Source of the DNA: an uncultured Eubacteriales bacterium
GTDB lineage: Bacteria > Bacillota > Clostridia > Oscillospirales > Acutalibacteraceae
Direction of reading: 5' to 3'
DNA length: 11,671 nt
Assembly (NCBI GenBank): GCA_934725345.1
Contig: CAKVBG010000029.1
Coordinates: forward strand, 1 to 11,671
The notes beneath the pieces are model-generated. The model ran no database searches, was not told the DNA's origin, and worked only from the letters and a program-made list of their open reading frames with translations. Positions 1 through 6,358 of the stretch are shown here, one piece after another. Made by a program: the position numbers and the translations under genes. Each line of letters starts with the position of its first letter. The first letter of the stretch is position 1.

Positions 1-199
1 CCCTCCGATAGAGTTATTCGTTAAATTTCATATTCAGTTTTCTTTTCATTTTTATGGCTCCTTTTTCTAAATTTTTTCTCAGCCTCGCATGAATGCGATT
101 AAAAAACAGGTCGGTCTTACTTTTTTATTTACTTTCATCTCGGTATCATTCCTTTTCTTAAAATGCCGACACTTACGTTTCCGTTCGGCAGGTTTTATT
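1..199. other. Region left of the relaxase gene, with weak hairpin and a ribosome binding site at the window edge
   Basis: No substantial gene is seen here. Reading leftward from the relaxase stop there is a weak hairpin (arms 164-169 and 185-190, TGCCGA/TCGGCA, 15-nt loop) followed by TTTTAA, which might slow transcription. A perfect 7-bp inverted repeat with a 2-nt centre lies at 85-98. Two very short leftward reading frames are open: 19 codons at 79-138 without a good ribosome binding site, and 11 codons at 14-49 with one. At bases 1-6 the minus strand reads GGAGGG, a strong Shine-Dalgarno sequence for a further leftward gene that starts outside the window. Confidence 0.4.
14..49 (-). CDS. 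Possible 11-residue leader peptide
   Basis: A minus-strand frame encodes MKRKLNMKFNE. GGAG at 58-61 sits 8 nt before its ATG, which is good spacing, and the stop lies just before the GGAGGG at bases 1-6. That layout fits a short peptide translated ahead of, and perhaps coupled to, the next leftward gene. The peptide is too short for any family assignment, and the frame could be open by chance in A/T-rich DNA. Confidence 0.2.
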   Translation of the reverse strand: MKRKLNMKFNE

Positions 200-1192
200 T
201 TACTTGCCTTTAAATTTGTTGTTTGAAGTTACGCGGGAGCATTTTTGTTCCCTCTCTTGTTCTTGGCGACGACTTGCCGCCTGTTGTGCCGTAGCGAGTT
301 CTTCGGGCGCGTATTCAAGCAAAGTTTTCAATAACTTTACCGCACCTTCGTTTGTCGTTGCCGTTTTTTCGTGCTTTTTAAGTTCCGCATATAAATCGCC
401 GTTATCTTTGGCGAGAATATCGTTTTTGCGTTGTAATTCTCCGTTTTTCGTGCGTAACGCAATAATTTCCGTTTCTTTTTTCTTACCCGAAAACGGAATC
501 TTTTCAGACTTTGCCGATTCGTAACTTTCAAGCAATTCTTTTACAGGCTTTGCGGCGACTTGCGCTTCTTCCGCTTCGCGAATCTTCGCTTCGGCGGCTT
601 CGGTCATCTTTTTCGTTTTGTAAGCAATCGTATCCAAATGTTTCGCCGTGCTTCCTTCTTTACCGCGTTCCAAACCGTATTTCTTTCCGACGGTTTCGTA
701 AAAATCCGTCTGCAAATCGCGTAATGCGGTTCGGTCGAAAAGTTCTTTCGCACATAATCTGCCGCCCGTTACAGGCATCAAATTGAAATGCAAATGCGGC
801 GTGCTTTCGTCTAAATGCACGACAGCGGATACGACGTTTTCTTTTCCGTAGCGTTCCACAAAAAACTCCGTGCAATCGTCAAAGAAGCGTTTTTGTGCTT
901 CGGGTGTGATGCCGGCGAAAAATTCTTTATCCGAACCTAAAATAAACGACGTAATAAGCACCGCGTCGTCTTTGATTTTTCGTTTAGGCGAAAGTTGTTT
1001 AATGCGCTCGTCGATAAACGAAAGATACTTTTTCTCATACGGTACGGTATGATAATTCAGACGCGTTTTCGACTTGTCGATTTGCGGATTTCGCGTGGAC
1101 TTATAATTCTCGTCGCGTTCGTTTTCACGTTCGATTCCGACAACGTCGGCGCGTTTATATTTTTCCATGTGGCATACTAAATACGACGTAAT
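200..1192 (-). CDS. mobV: MobV-family relaxase (plasmid recombination enzyme Pre/Mob)
   Basis: This protein nicks one strand at oriT and pilots it during conjugative mobilization by another element's transfer machinery. The first ATG (1168) gives 322 residues, starting MEKYKRADVVG. The N-terminal motif NPQIDKSKTRLNYH (residues 28-41) and the metal-binding HLDESTPHLHFNLMPV motif (from about residue 118) are diagnostic of the Mob_Pre family; the histidines bind the metal. From about residue 190 the protein is charged and heptad-like, consistent with a coiled coil. The frame continues 8 codons upstream to an ATT at 1190-1192, giving TSYLVCH before MEKYK. That resembles the usual family N terminus, and GGAGGTGA (1196-1203) is ideally spaced for ATT but about 30 nt from the ATG. 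The start is therefore probably the rare ATT, giving 330 residues. The gene is somewhat short for the family but has no internal break. Confidence 0.88.
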   Translation of the reverse strand: MTSYLVCHMEKYKRADVVGIERENERDENYKSTRNPQIDKSKTRLNYHTVPYEKKYLSFIDERIKQLSPKRKIKDDAVLITSFILGSDKEFFAGITPEAQKRFFDDCTEFFVERYGKENVVSAVVHLDESTPHLHFNLMPVTGGRLCAKELFDRTALRDLQTDFYETVGKKYGLERGKEGSTAKHLDTIAYKTKKMTEAAEAKIREAEEAQVAAKPVKELLESYESAKSEKIPFSGKKKETEIIALRTKNGELQRKNDILAKDNGDLYAELKKHEKTATTNEGAVKLLKTLLEYAPEELATAQQAASRRQEQEREQKCSRVTSNNKFKGK

Positions 1193-1195
1193 TCA

Positions 1196-1203
1196 TCACC
1201 TCC
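1196..1203 (-). promoter_or_regulatory. Full-length Shine-Dalgarno site that decides the relaxase start
   Basis: The minus strand reads GGAGGTGA, an 8-base match to the 16S anti-Shine-Dalgarno. Six bases separate GGAGG from ATT (1190-1192), which is in frame with the relaxase. The nearby ATG at 1194-1196 overlaps the site and is in another frame that stops after 13 codons. The in-frame ATG at 1168 is too far away. The site therefore favours ATT initiation. Confidence 0.6.
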
Positions 1204-1219
1204 GTGGGTATTAAAATTT

Positions 1220-1272
1220 CTATCGGTAAGCGATAGGTATAACTCACTATACCAAACCGCTTCGCGTTTGGT
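1220..1272 (-). other. oriT: Candidate MobV-type origin of transfer (oriT)
   Basis: On the minus strand the core reads GGTATAGTGAGTTATACC (1236-1253), an inverted repeat with arms GGTATA/TATACC. It closely matches the MobV nick region known from pMV158 (TAGTGTG/TTATAC). By analogy the nick falls after G at 1243, before T at 1242. Two more hairpins flank it: CTATCG/CGATAG (1220-1236, loop of 5) and ACCAAAC/GTTTGGT (1251-1272, loop of 8). The cluster lies directly upstream of the relaxase gene, the usual place for an oriT recognised in cis. Assignment is by recalled consensus; no nicking data are available. Confidence 0.75.
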
Positions 1273-1460
1273 GCCGTTCGCCCTTGCAGGGAGCTTGTTT
1301 TCGTTGAAAAAACACCGGCTTCGCCGTAGCAAGACGAACGAAGATTGAAATGTTTTTAATGTGGTTTTTATAACTGTTCTCTCCTTTGAAATTATTTTTT
1401 GTCGTGAAAATTTTATATCGATCACGGCGGGCGATATTGATTGTAATTTGTCATTGTTCT
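1273..1460. other. Relaxase leader region with hairpins and stray ribosome binding sites
   Basis: The minus strand upstream of oriT holds a small hairpin CGGC-GAA-GCCG (1316-1326) followed by a run of T, which could act as a weak attenuator. It also holds AAAGGAGA (1380-1387) with no ATG, GTG or TTG at proper distance. A leftward frame stays open through this stretch and across oriT to 1177, encoding about 82 residues from a GTG at 1425. It overlaps the oriT repeats and matches no family I recognise, so I do not call it a gene. Confidence 0.35.
1422..1454 (-). CDS. Possible 10-residue leader peptide upstream of oriT and relaxase
   Basis: The frame encodes MTNYNQYRPP. Its only real support is an excellent ribosome binding site, AAGGAGGT (1461-1468 on the minus strand), with 7 nt between GGAGG and ATG. 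It could be a leader affecting transcription of the downstream relaxase, or the truncated start of a lost gene. It is too short to assign to a family. Confidence 0.3.
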   Translation of the reverse strand: MTNYNQYRPP

Positions 1461-1574
1461 ACCTCCTTAAAAACGACAAAAAGCCGCTGATATTTTTCTA
1501 TCACCGACTTAAAACACGAGTATTAAATTCTAATTTTCGTTACATGAAGCACCTTCGATTTTGTATTTATGGAT

Positions 1575-1630
1575 AAAAAAATCCGTGCGATTCCGGTTGC
1601 CTTTATAGGCTCGTTCTTCGCACGGATTTT
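1575..1630 (-). terminator. Strong intrinsic terminator of the leftward RNA
   Basis: A perfect 13-bp stem is formed by 1578-1590 and 1618-1630 (AAAATCCGTGCGA on the minus strand pairs with TCGCACGGATTTT). The 27-nt loop contains a smaller GCCT/AGGC hairpin. On the minus strand the stem runs into seven T residues ending at 1575, as expected of a rho-independent terminator. On the plus strand only four T follow, so it is mainly a leftward terminator. Confidence 0.85.
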
Positions 1631-1877
1631 AATCCCGATTATTTAATTTTTGGTCGATTTCATCTAAAAAATCGCACCACAACAAAACCCACGTCGAAAT
1701 CTCTCTTTTTTAACGATTTCAACGCCCGTCGCGGAATTGCTACACTTAATAGCAACTCTATGGTAAGCGACGGTAATTCTACCTATTCGATTCCCCGAAA
1801 GGGAACGAACGGTCGGGCAATTTCTCCACGCCCGATACAACGAGAGATTAAGCGATATCAAACGCCTAACTCTCGCA
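1575..1877 (-). ncRNA. Candidate structured non-coding RNA of about 300 nt, family not recognised
   Basis: This unit has its own consensus promoter (1884-1912) and intrinsic terminator (1575-1630). Almost everything between can fold locally. In transcript order: CGAGAG...CTCTCG extended by a 7-bp stem (1841-1875); TCGGGC/GCCCGA (1813-1835); TTCCC/GGGAA (1791-1805); a long arm CCGTCGC/GCGACGG (1726-1773) holding an inner TTGCTA/TAGCAA stem (1737-1755); GAAATC/GATTTC (1696-1720); CGATTT/AAATCG (1655-1674); then the terminator. A 90-codon frame is open across it (1664-1936), but its ATG lies upstream of the promoter, so this transcript would not carry that start. It is not tmRNA, RNase P, 6S or SRP RNA by any signature I can see. 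Its place beside the oriT suggests a role in the element, but that is inference. Confidence 0.6.
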
Positions 1878-1883
1878 TTTAGT

Positions 1884-1912
1884 ATTATACCGGAAATCAA
1901 ACCCGTTGTCAA
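1884..1912 (-). promoter_or_regulatory. Perfect sigma-A promoter driving the leftward RNA
   Basis: The minus strand has -35 TTGACA (1907-1912) and -10 TATAAT (1884-1889) separated by exactly 17 nt. Both hexamers match the consensus fully. Transcription should begin near 1877, just before the first hairpin. So strong a promoter with no start codon and ribosome binding site of its own downstream fits an abundant RNA. Confidence 0.85.
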
Positions 1913-1920
1913 GCAAATAC

Positions 1921-1932
1921 GAACAAATGTTC
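1921..1932. promoter_or_regulatory. Candidate LexA (SOS) box
   Basis: GAACAAATGTTC is a match to the Gram-positive LexA pattern GAAC-N4-GTTC. With its flanking C it fits 13 of 14 positions of the recalled Bacillus consensus CGAACRNRYGTTYC. It lies 8 bp upstream of the -35 of the leftward RNA promoter and about 55 bp upstream of the -35 of the rightward operon promoter. The position is upstream of both promoters rather than overlapping either core, so repression is not certain. Confidence 0.45.
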
Positions 1933-1987
1933 TCATTTTATCAAAAAATAAAATATGCCGCAGTCGGGATATTATATATCTATTTGC

Positions 1988-2016
1988 TTGATTAATTTTA
2001 AAAATTGTGCTATAAT
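1988..2016 (+). promoter_or_regulatory. Promoter of the restriction-modification operon
   Basis: -35 TTGATT (1988-1993) and -10 TATAAT (2011-2016) are 17 nt apart, and TGC before the -10 makes it an extended -10 promoter. Transcription would begin near 2023, about 20 nt before the regulator's start codon. It is divergent from the leftward RNA promoter. Confidence 0.75.
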
Positions 2017-2029
2017 ATAAAATATTATA
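2011..2029. promoter_or_regulatory. Candidate operator for the HTH regulator
   Basis: TATAATAT-AAA-ATATTATA is a perfect 8-bp inverted repeat covering the -10 and the transcription start. This is where an autoregulating Xre-type controller would bind. Because it is made only of A and T, chance in this A/T-rich stretch is a real alternative. Confidence 0.35.
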
Positions 2030-2044
2030 ATGTGGAGTTTGGCT

Positions 2045-2248
2045 ATGAGCGTTTCATATAAAAAACTATGGAAAAAACTAATTGACGTTAATATGACGAA
2101 AACGCAGTTAAGGGAAGCTACTAATATGGGAACTACAACCTTAGCAAAACTTGGAAAAGATCAGCCCGTAAAGATGGAAACTCTCTTGAAAATTTGTAGC
2201 GTGCTCGATTGCGATATTTCCGACGTGTGCGAATTTATCAACGAATGA
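2045..2248 (+). CDS. Small Xre-family HTH regulator, likely controller of the R-M operon
   Basis: A 67-residue single-domain DNA-binding protein beginning MSVSYKKLWKKLID. Its pattern (TKTQLREATNMGTTTLAKLGKDQPV, then LLKICSVLDCDISDVCEFI) is that of the Cro/C1-type HTH_26 group: a helix-turn-helix at about residues 18-40 and the closing LxKIcxxLxCdisDi motif. The ATG at 2045 is chosen because GGAG (2034-2037) sits 7 nt before it and the sequence then aligns with the family start; an in-frame ATG at 2030 has no such site. It is the first gene after the operon promoter, and the methyltransferase follows after 8 nt. Small HTH proteins in this position commonly time methyltransferase and nuclease expression; that role here is inferred from position. 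Confidence 0.85.
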   Translation: MSVSYKKLWKKLIDVNMTKTQLREATNMGTTTLAKLGKDQPVKMETLLKICSVLDCDISDVCEFINE

Positions 2249-2256
2249 GGTGAATA

Positions 2257-3312
2257 ATGAATGCAATCTCTTTATTTTCGGGTGCTGGCATAGATGAGTT
2301 TTATTTGTATGAGTCAAATGTTAAAGTGATATTAGCAAATGAAATCGTTAAAAGTAGAGCCATAGCATACACAAAGTTACATGATAATCAAAATATTATA
2401 AACGATGATATATGTAAAGACGAAGTAAAAAATAAAATAATCAAATTTGCGAAAGAAAATAACGTTCGTTTAATAATTGCCACTCCTCCTTGCCAAGGAC
2501 TAAGTTGGGCGGGGGCAAACAAAACAGGAGAATCGCTCATTAAAGATAAGAGAAATTTCCTAGTTTTAAATGCATTGGAGATATTTGACGCCGTTAGACC
2601 CGATTATTTTATTGTAGAAAACGTTCCCAGGTTTCAAGAAATGCGCTTCCCAAGCAAAGATAGATGGGTAACTTTGCGTGAGTTATTAGAAGAGTCGTAT
2701 TCCGACGATTACGAAATTTCCGTTAATGTTTTGGATGCTGCAGACTATGGCGTACCCCAAACAAGACTCCGAATTGTTTATCGGCTTTGGAAAAAAGGCT
2801 TAAAATGGAATTTACCTCAAAAAGAACCTCAAATCACTCTACAAGCTGCGATTGGTAACCTTCCAAGTTTAGAATCCGGAGAAACTAGTAACATTAAGAA
2901 TCATTATGCAAGAATACATCCTTTAAGTCACGTCACCTGCATGAAATATACTCCCACAGGAAAATCTGCTTACGAAAATAAAGAGCATTTCCCTAAAAAA
3001 GATAACGGTGAAAAAATCAAAGGATTTAAAAATACTTTTAAGCGTATGCGTTGGGATCGCCCCGCGCCTACGATTACTATGAGAAACGAAATAGTGTCAT
3101 CGCAGGAAAATGTGCATCCAGGAAGACAAAACGCAGACGGAACGTGGAGTGATGCGAGAGTTTTGACTTTAAGAGAATTATTGATCGTATCTTCTCTCTC
3201 GCCTGAATTAGACGTCCCTGACAATTTAACCGAGACGGCTTTCCGCCAAATTATAGGGGAAGGAATTCCTCCCCGCATGTTTGCAAAAATCATACAAGGA
3301 ATAGACGAATAA
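2257..3312 (+). CDS. DNA (cytosine-5) methyltransferase, first of a tandem pair
   Basis: Transfers a methyl group from S-adenosylmethionine to C5 of cytosine, protecting host DNA from the linked nuclease. The motifs are in normal order: motif I SLFSGAG (5-11) for cofactor binding; motif IV PPCQ (77-80) with catalytic Cys79; motif VI ENV (121-123); motif VIII QTRLR (168-172); target recognition region about 175-265; motif IX RPAPTITMR (268-276); and motif X GIPPRMFAKI (336-345). At 351 residues it is full length with a compact recognition domain. GAGG (2247-2250) overlaps the stop of the regulator and lies 6 nt before ATG, so the genes are probably translationally coupled. The next methyltransferase starts 1 nt after its stop. 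Specificity cannot be read from sequence. Confidence 0.95.
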   Translation: MNAISLFSGAGIDEFYLYESNVKVILANEIVKSRAIAYTKLHDNQNIINDDICKDEVKNKIIKFAKENNVRLIIATPPCQGLSWAGANKTGESLIKDKRNFLVLNALEIFDAVRPDYFIVENVPRFQEMRFPSKDRWVTLRELLEESYSDDYEISVNVLDAADYGVPQTRLRIVYRLWKKGLKWNLPQKEPQITLQAAIGNLPSLESGETSNIKNHYARIHPLSHVTCMKYTPTGKSAYENKEHFPKKDNGEKIKGFKNTFKRMRWDRPAPTITMRNEIVSSQENVHPGRQNADGTWSDARVLTLRELLIVSSLSPELDVPDNLTETAFRQIIGEGIPPRMFAKIIQGIDE

Positions 3313-3313
3313 T

Positions 3314-4372
3314 ATGAGCAGAATTAAAGCGTTATCTATGTTTTCCGGCGGCGGAATAGCAGAAACTTATTTTGAAGACGCTGGCGTAGACGTCGTAGTA
3401 GCAAATGAATTGATTAAGGAACGCGCTGAGTTTTACACGGCAAATCATCCTTCGACAAAAATGATATGCGGTGACGTTACAGACAAGGTAGTATTCGACG
3501 CTATTATTGAAGAATCAAAGAAAAGTGGCGTTAAATTTATTATCGCCACTCCTCCGTGTCAAGGTATGAGTACTCTCGGTTTAAAACAATACGCAACAGA
3601 TAGCCGCAATACCTTGTTCTATTACGCTATGAACGCCATTAACGAATTGTCTCCAGATTTTGTCCTTTTCGAAAATGTGCCTAAATTTATACAGCTTAAA
3701 TACTTGGACGACGGCGAAGAGTTAAACGTTGTTGAAATATTGCAAAAACATTATAGCAATTCATATAATGTAGAATATAAAATTTTAAACGCTATGCATT
3801 TCGGAGTTCCGCAAAGTCGTCCGAGAATCATTATAAAGATGTTCAAAAAAGGCAAGTATTGGCCTTGGCCTAAAGAAGAGCCTATTATAACTTTACGTAA
3901 AGCCATAGGAGACCTGCCTTCTTTGGAATCAGGGGAAGACAGCGGCATTAAATGGCATAAAGCCTTGGTGCACAGTCCCATGCAAGTTGAAGCATTACGG
4001 CATACGCCGGAGGGAAAAAGCGCTCTTACAAATCCCGTATATTATCCGAAGAAAAAGAACGGTGAAAAAGTAAAAGGCTTCCACAACACATATAAGAGAA
4101 TGAAGTGGGATGAACCTGCTCCAGCAAGAACGACTAACAGCGCGTTAATAAGCGGACATAACAACGTCCATCCGGGCAGATTAAATCCTGACGGAACGTG
4201 GTCTGATGCTCGCGTATTAACGTTAAGAGAGTTAATTATCGTTTCATCTTTACCCCTTGATTGGAAAATCCCCAACGGATATAAAGAATCGTTCGTTCGA
4301 GAAATAATTGGCGAAGCTATCCCTCCTATGTTAAGCAAAAAAATAGTAGAACAACTCACGATAAATAATTGA
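3314..4372 (+). CDS. DNA (cytosine-5) methyltransferase, second of a tandem pair
   Basis: A second complete C5 methyltransferase of 352 residues. Motif I MFSGGG (9-14), motif IV PPCQ (80-83) with catalytic Cys82, motif VI ENV (120-122), motif VIII QSRPR (167-171), and a C-terminal GEAIPPMLSKKI motif X are all present. It is clearly related to its neighbour: both share blocks such as GDLPSLESGE/GNLPSLESGE and NVHPGR-x-N-x-DGTWSDARVLTLREL, so the pair arose by duplication or from a common two-enzyme system. The parts differ most in the first half and around motif IX, where this one has APARTTNSALISG. One enzyme per strand of a non-palindromic site is the usual reason for such pairs. Its stop overlaps the ribosome binding site of the next gene. 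Confidence 0.95.
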   Translation: MSRIKALSMFSGGGIAETYFEDAGVDVVVANELIKERAEFYTANHPSTKMICGDVTDKVVFDAIIEESKKSGVKFIIATPPCQGMSTLGLKQYATDSRNTLFYYAMNAINELSPDFVLFENVPKFIQLKYLDDGEELNVVEILQKHYSNSYNVEYKILNAMHFGVPQSRPRIIIKMFKKGKYWPWPKEEPIITLRKAIGDLPSLESGEDSGIKWHKALVHSPMQVEALRHTPEGKSALTNPVYYPKKKNGEKVKGFHNTYKRMKWDEPAPARTTNSALISGHNNVHPGRLNPDGTWSDARVLTLRELIIVSSLPLDWKIPNGYKESFVREIIGEAIPPMLSKKIVEQLTINN

Positions 4373-4380
4373 GGTGGAAA

Positions 4381-5937
4381 ATGTTACTAAATTATGATAG
4401 AAGCTCTTCTAAAGAAAAATGGACGATTATGCAATATCTGCGTAATTTCGATTTAATGACCGCTTTTGCTTACGCTCTCCGCTCTGCACCGAAAGAATTA
4501 ACGGAAGAAAATTTACTTGAAGTAATGGGAAAACTCGAAGCGGAAGGCATATATCATCCTACAAGTAAAAAACCGATTAAAACCAATCAACAGGCGGAAA
4601 AGAATATTAATACCGCGTATTTCAGAAGCGCGCAAATCGCTTGGTATATGTTTGGTTATTATGATAAAAACGTTGAAAAGGGCGTTAAAAAGAAGTTTGT
4701 ATTCAGCCCTCTTGGCAATTTATTGCTCGATAATATTCATGATAAAAGCAAATCGTCTAAAATCTTCTTAACTATGTTGTTTTCTTTGGCTTTTCGTCAG
4801 CAGTTCAGTATGATGAATCGCAAATTTAATATTTATCCCTACCGATTGGTATTTAAGTTGCTTACGGATGAACGACTCGGCGGATATATATTTAGCGACG
4901 AAGCAACCTATCTTGTAATGTTTTTAAAAAGCATCAATGCCTCTGATTATGAAAAACTTGTATCCGATATTTTAGAAATGCGTTCCAAAACGCCGCAGGA
5001 AAAATATGAACTGTTTAAGAAAAATGAAGGCGTTATGGCGTTAGCATTGCAGGAATGGAAATATTTTTGCGGCATGTTGCAATCTGCAAATATCATTGGT
5101 TGGGAAATCCCCAAAGAAGTTGTAGGCAATCTTGCGCAAGGAGTCGATACTAAACGCCACGCTAAAAAACCGACGATGAGAGCTTATAAAATGGATAAGA
5201 TTTATATCTTACCAGAGAATCTTTCATATGTTAAAATTTTAGTAGAAAAGTACCCTTTCGACGTGCAGCCATACACAAAGGAAGAACAGGAATCTCAATT
5301 TGAAAAGGATATTATTTTTCGACTCTATAACTTCTATCCTGAAGAATTGCTAACTGAACTCGGAATGCCGAGCGAAAAAGAGAGAAAAATGCTTGCAATG
5401 CTTCAAAAAGTAGACGTGATAAACGAATATGCTTATAACAAATATCGCGATTTGACTGGATTAGGCTTTGAATTTGTTTTAAGAGATGCGTTTAACCTAT
5501 TTGCCGACGTTGAGGCTGAAAAAATAGGCGGCGCAGGAAAAACTGATATCGAATGTCTCTATATATTGCCTAATGTAAAGAAAAAATTTGACGTAGAAGC
5601 AAAATCAAGAAATAAAAGACTAAGCGAATTAAATCCTCGCAGATTAAGAGAACATCGGGAAGCTGTGAGCTCAAGATACACTCTCGTAATTGCGCCTTCT
5701 TTTGCAAGCGGTGTGCGCGACGATATTGCGCGAGAATCTGCAGTCTTGATAGAATCAAATGTTTTATCTCAGTTTTTATACCAATACATTTGCTATCAAG
5801 CTAAACAAGATACTGACAACTTAGCAATTTCATATAGAGAAATTGAAAGAATGGCGTTAGAGAATTTAGGTAAAGATATGACTCCTGTATTAAGGGAATA
5901 TATTTTTACTGAATACGGACATAACTGCTCTTTATAA
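4381..5937 (+). CDS. Probable restriction endonuclease with PD-(D/E)xK catalytic domain
   Basis: A 518-residue protein directly after two methyltransferases. The start is the ATG at 4381, with GAGG (4371-4374) 6 nt upstream; the frame is also open from a TTG at 4369 but that overlaps the ribosome binding site. The C-terminal part carries a PD-(D/E)xK-like set: Glu364 (GFEFV), Asp389 (GKTDIE), then Glu406-x-Lys408 (DVEAKS), followed by REHRE and VIAPSF. The N-terminal 330 residues hold helical segments that probably read DNA. The order TDIE - ExK - H - IAPS is like the AlwI/BspD6I nuclease layout, but with a lysine in the active site; I cannot name the exact family. It most likely cuts unmethylated target DNA as the partner of the two methyltransferases. 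Confidence 0.8.
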   Translation: MLLNYDRSSSKEKWTIMQYLRNFDLMTAFAYALRSAPKELTEENLLEVMGKLEAEGIYHPTSKKPIKTNQQAEKNINTAYFRSAQIAWYMFGYYDKNVEKGVKKKFVFSPLGNLLLDNIHDKSKSSKIFLTMLFSLAFRQQFSMMNRKFNIYPYRLVFKLLTDERLGGYIFSDEATYLVMFLKSINASDYEKLVSDILEMRSKTPQEKYELFKKNEGVMALALQEWKYFCGMLQSANIIGWEIPKEVVGNLAQGVDTKRHAKKPTMRAYKMDKIYILPENLSYVKILVEKYPFDVQPYTKEEQESQFEKDIIFRLYNFYPEELLTELGMPSEKERKMLAMLQKVDVINEYAYNKYRDLTGLGFEFVLRDAFNLFADVEAEKIGGAGKTDIECLYILPNVKKKFDVEAKSRNKRLSELNPRRLREHREAVSSRYTLVIAPSFASGVRDDIARESAVLIESNVLSQFLYQYICYQAKQDTDNLAISYREIERMALENLGKDMTPVLREYIFTEYGHNCSL

Positions 5938-5939
5938 CC

Positions 5940-6353
5940 ATGGCTGATGTGTTTAAAAAGGAAAAACGCTCAGAAATAATGAGCGCTGTGCACTCAAAAC
6001 AAAATAAAACGACCGAATTAAGGCTTATTGAGATTTTTAAAGAACACAAAATAACAGGTTGGCGTAGAAACTATAAAGTCAAAGGACACCCTGATTTTGT
6101 GTTTCTCGATAAGAAAATCGCAATTTTTGTGGACGGTTGTTTTTGGCACGGCCACGATTGCAGAAACACTCGCCCTTCCGACAATCAAGAATATTGGCAG
6201 AAAAAGCGAGAAAGAAATATTCGACACGACAAAGAAATTACCGCTTTATTTGAGTCGCGGGGATGGACGGTTATTCGTATATGGGAATGCGAATTAAAAA
6301 AGAAAAACGAAACAATACTATCAAATAAGCTGCAGGAAAAATTAGGAGTTTAA
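5940..6353 (+). CDS. vsr: Very short patch repair endonuclease (Vsr)
   Basis: Vsr nicks next to the T of T:G mismatches that arise when 5-methylcytosine deaminates, starting repair back to C:G. The 137-residue protein is full length for the family. It begins MADVFKKEKRSEIMSAV, the usual N terminus; GHPDFVF carries the catalytic Asp52; VDGCFWHGHDC (64-74) supplies zinc and active-site residues; and GWTVIRIWECEL closes the nuclease fold. It starts 2 nt after the stop of the nuclease gene without a clear ribosome binding site, so it is probably translated by coupling. Linkage to C5 methyltransferases is typical, because their sites are mutation hot spots. Confidence 0.95.
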   Translation: MADVFKKEKRSEIMSAVHSKQNKTTELRLIEIFKEHKITGWRRNYKVKGHPDFVFLDKKIAIFVDGCFWHGHDCRNTRPSDNQEYWQKKRERNIRHDKEITALFESRGWTVIRIWECELKKKNETILSNKLQEKLGV

Positions 6354-6358
6354 GAAAT

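Noticed and set aside
1177..1425. Leftward 82-codon frame across oriT
   Set aside because: It has only a GTG start with no fitting ribosome binding site, it runs through the oriT repeats and ends inside the relaxase start region, and no family is recognised.
1361..1576. Rightward 71-codon frame
   Set aside because: It has no good ribosome binding site or family features, and lies over leftward leader signals.
1664..1936. Leftward 90-codon frame overlapping the structured RNA
   Set aside because: Its ATG lies upstream of the perfect promoter, it has no clear ribosome binding site, and the DNA is explained by paired hairpins.
4369..4380. TTG start adding four residues to the nuclease
   Set aside because: The TTG overlaps the GAGGTGG ribosome binding site that serves the ATG at 4381.
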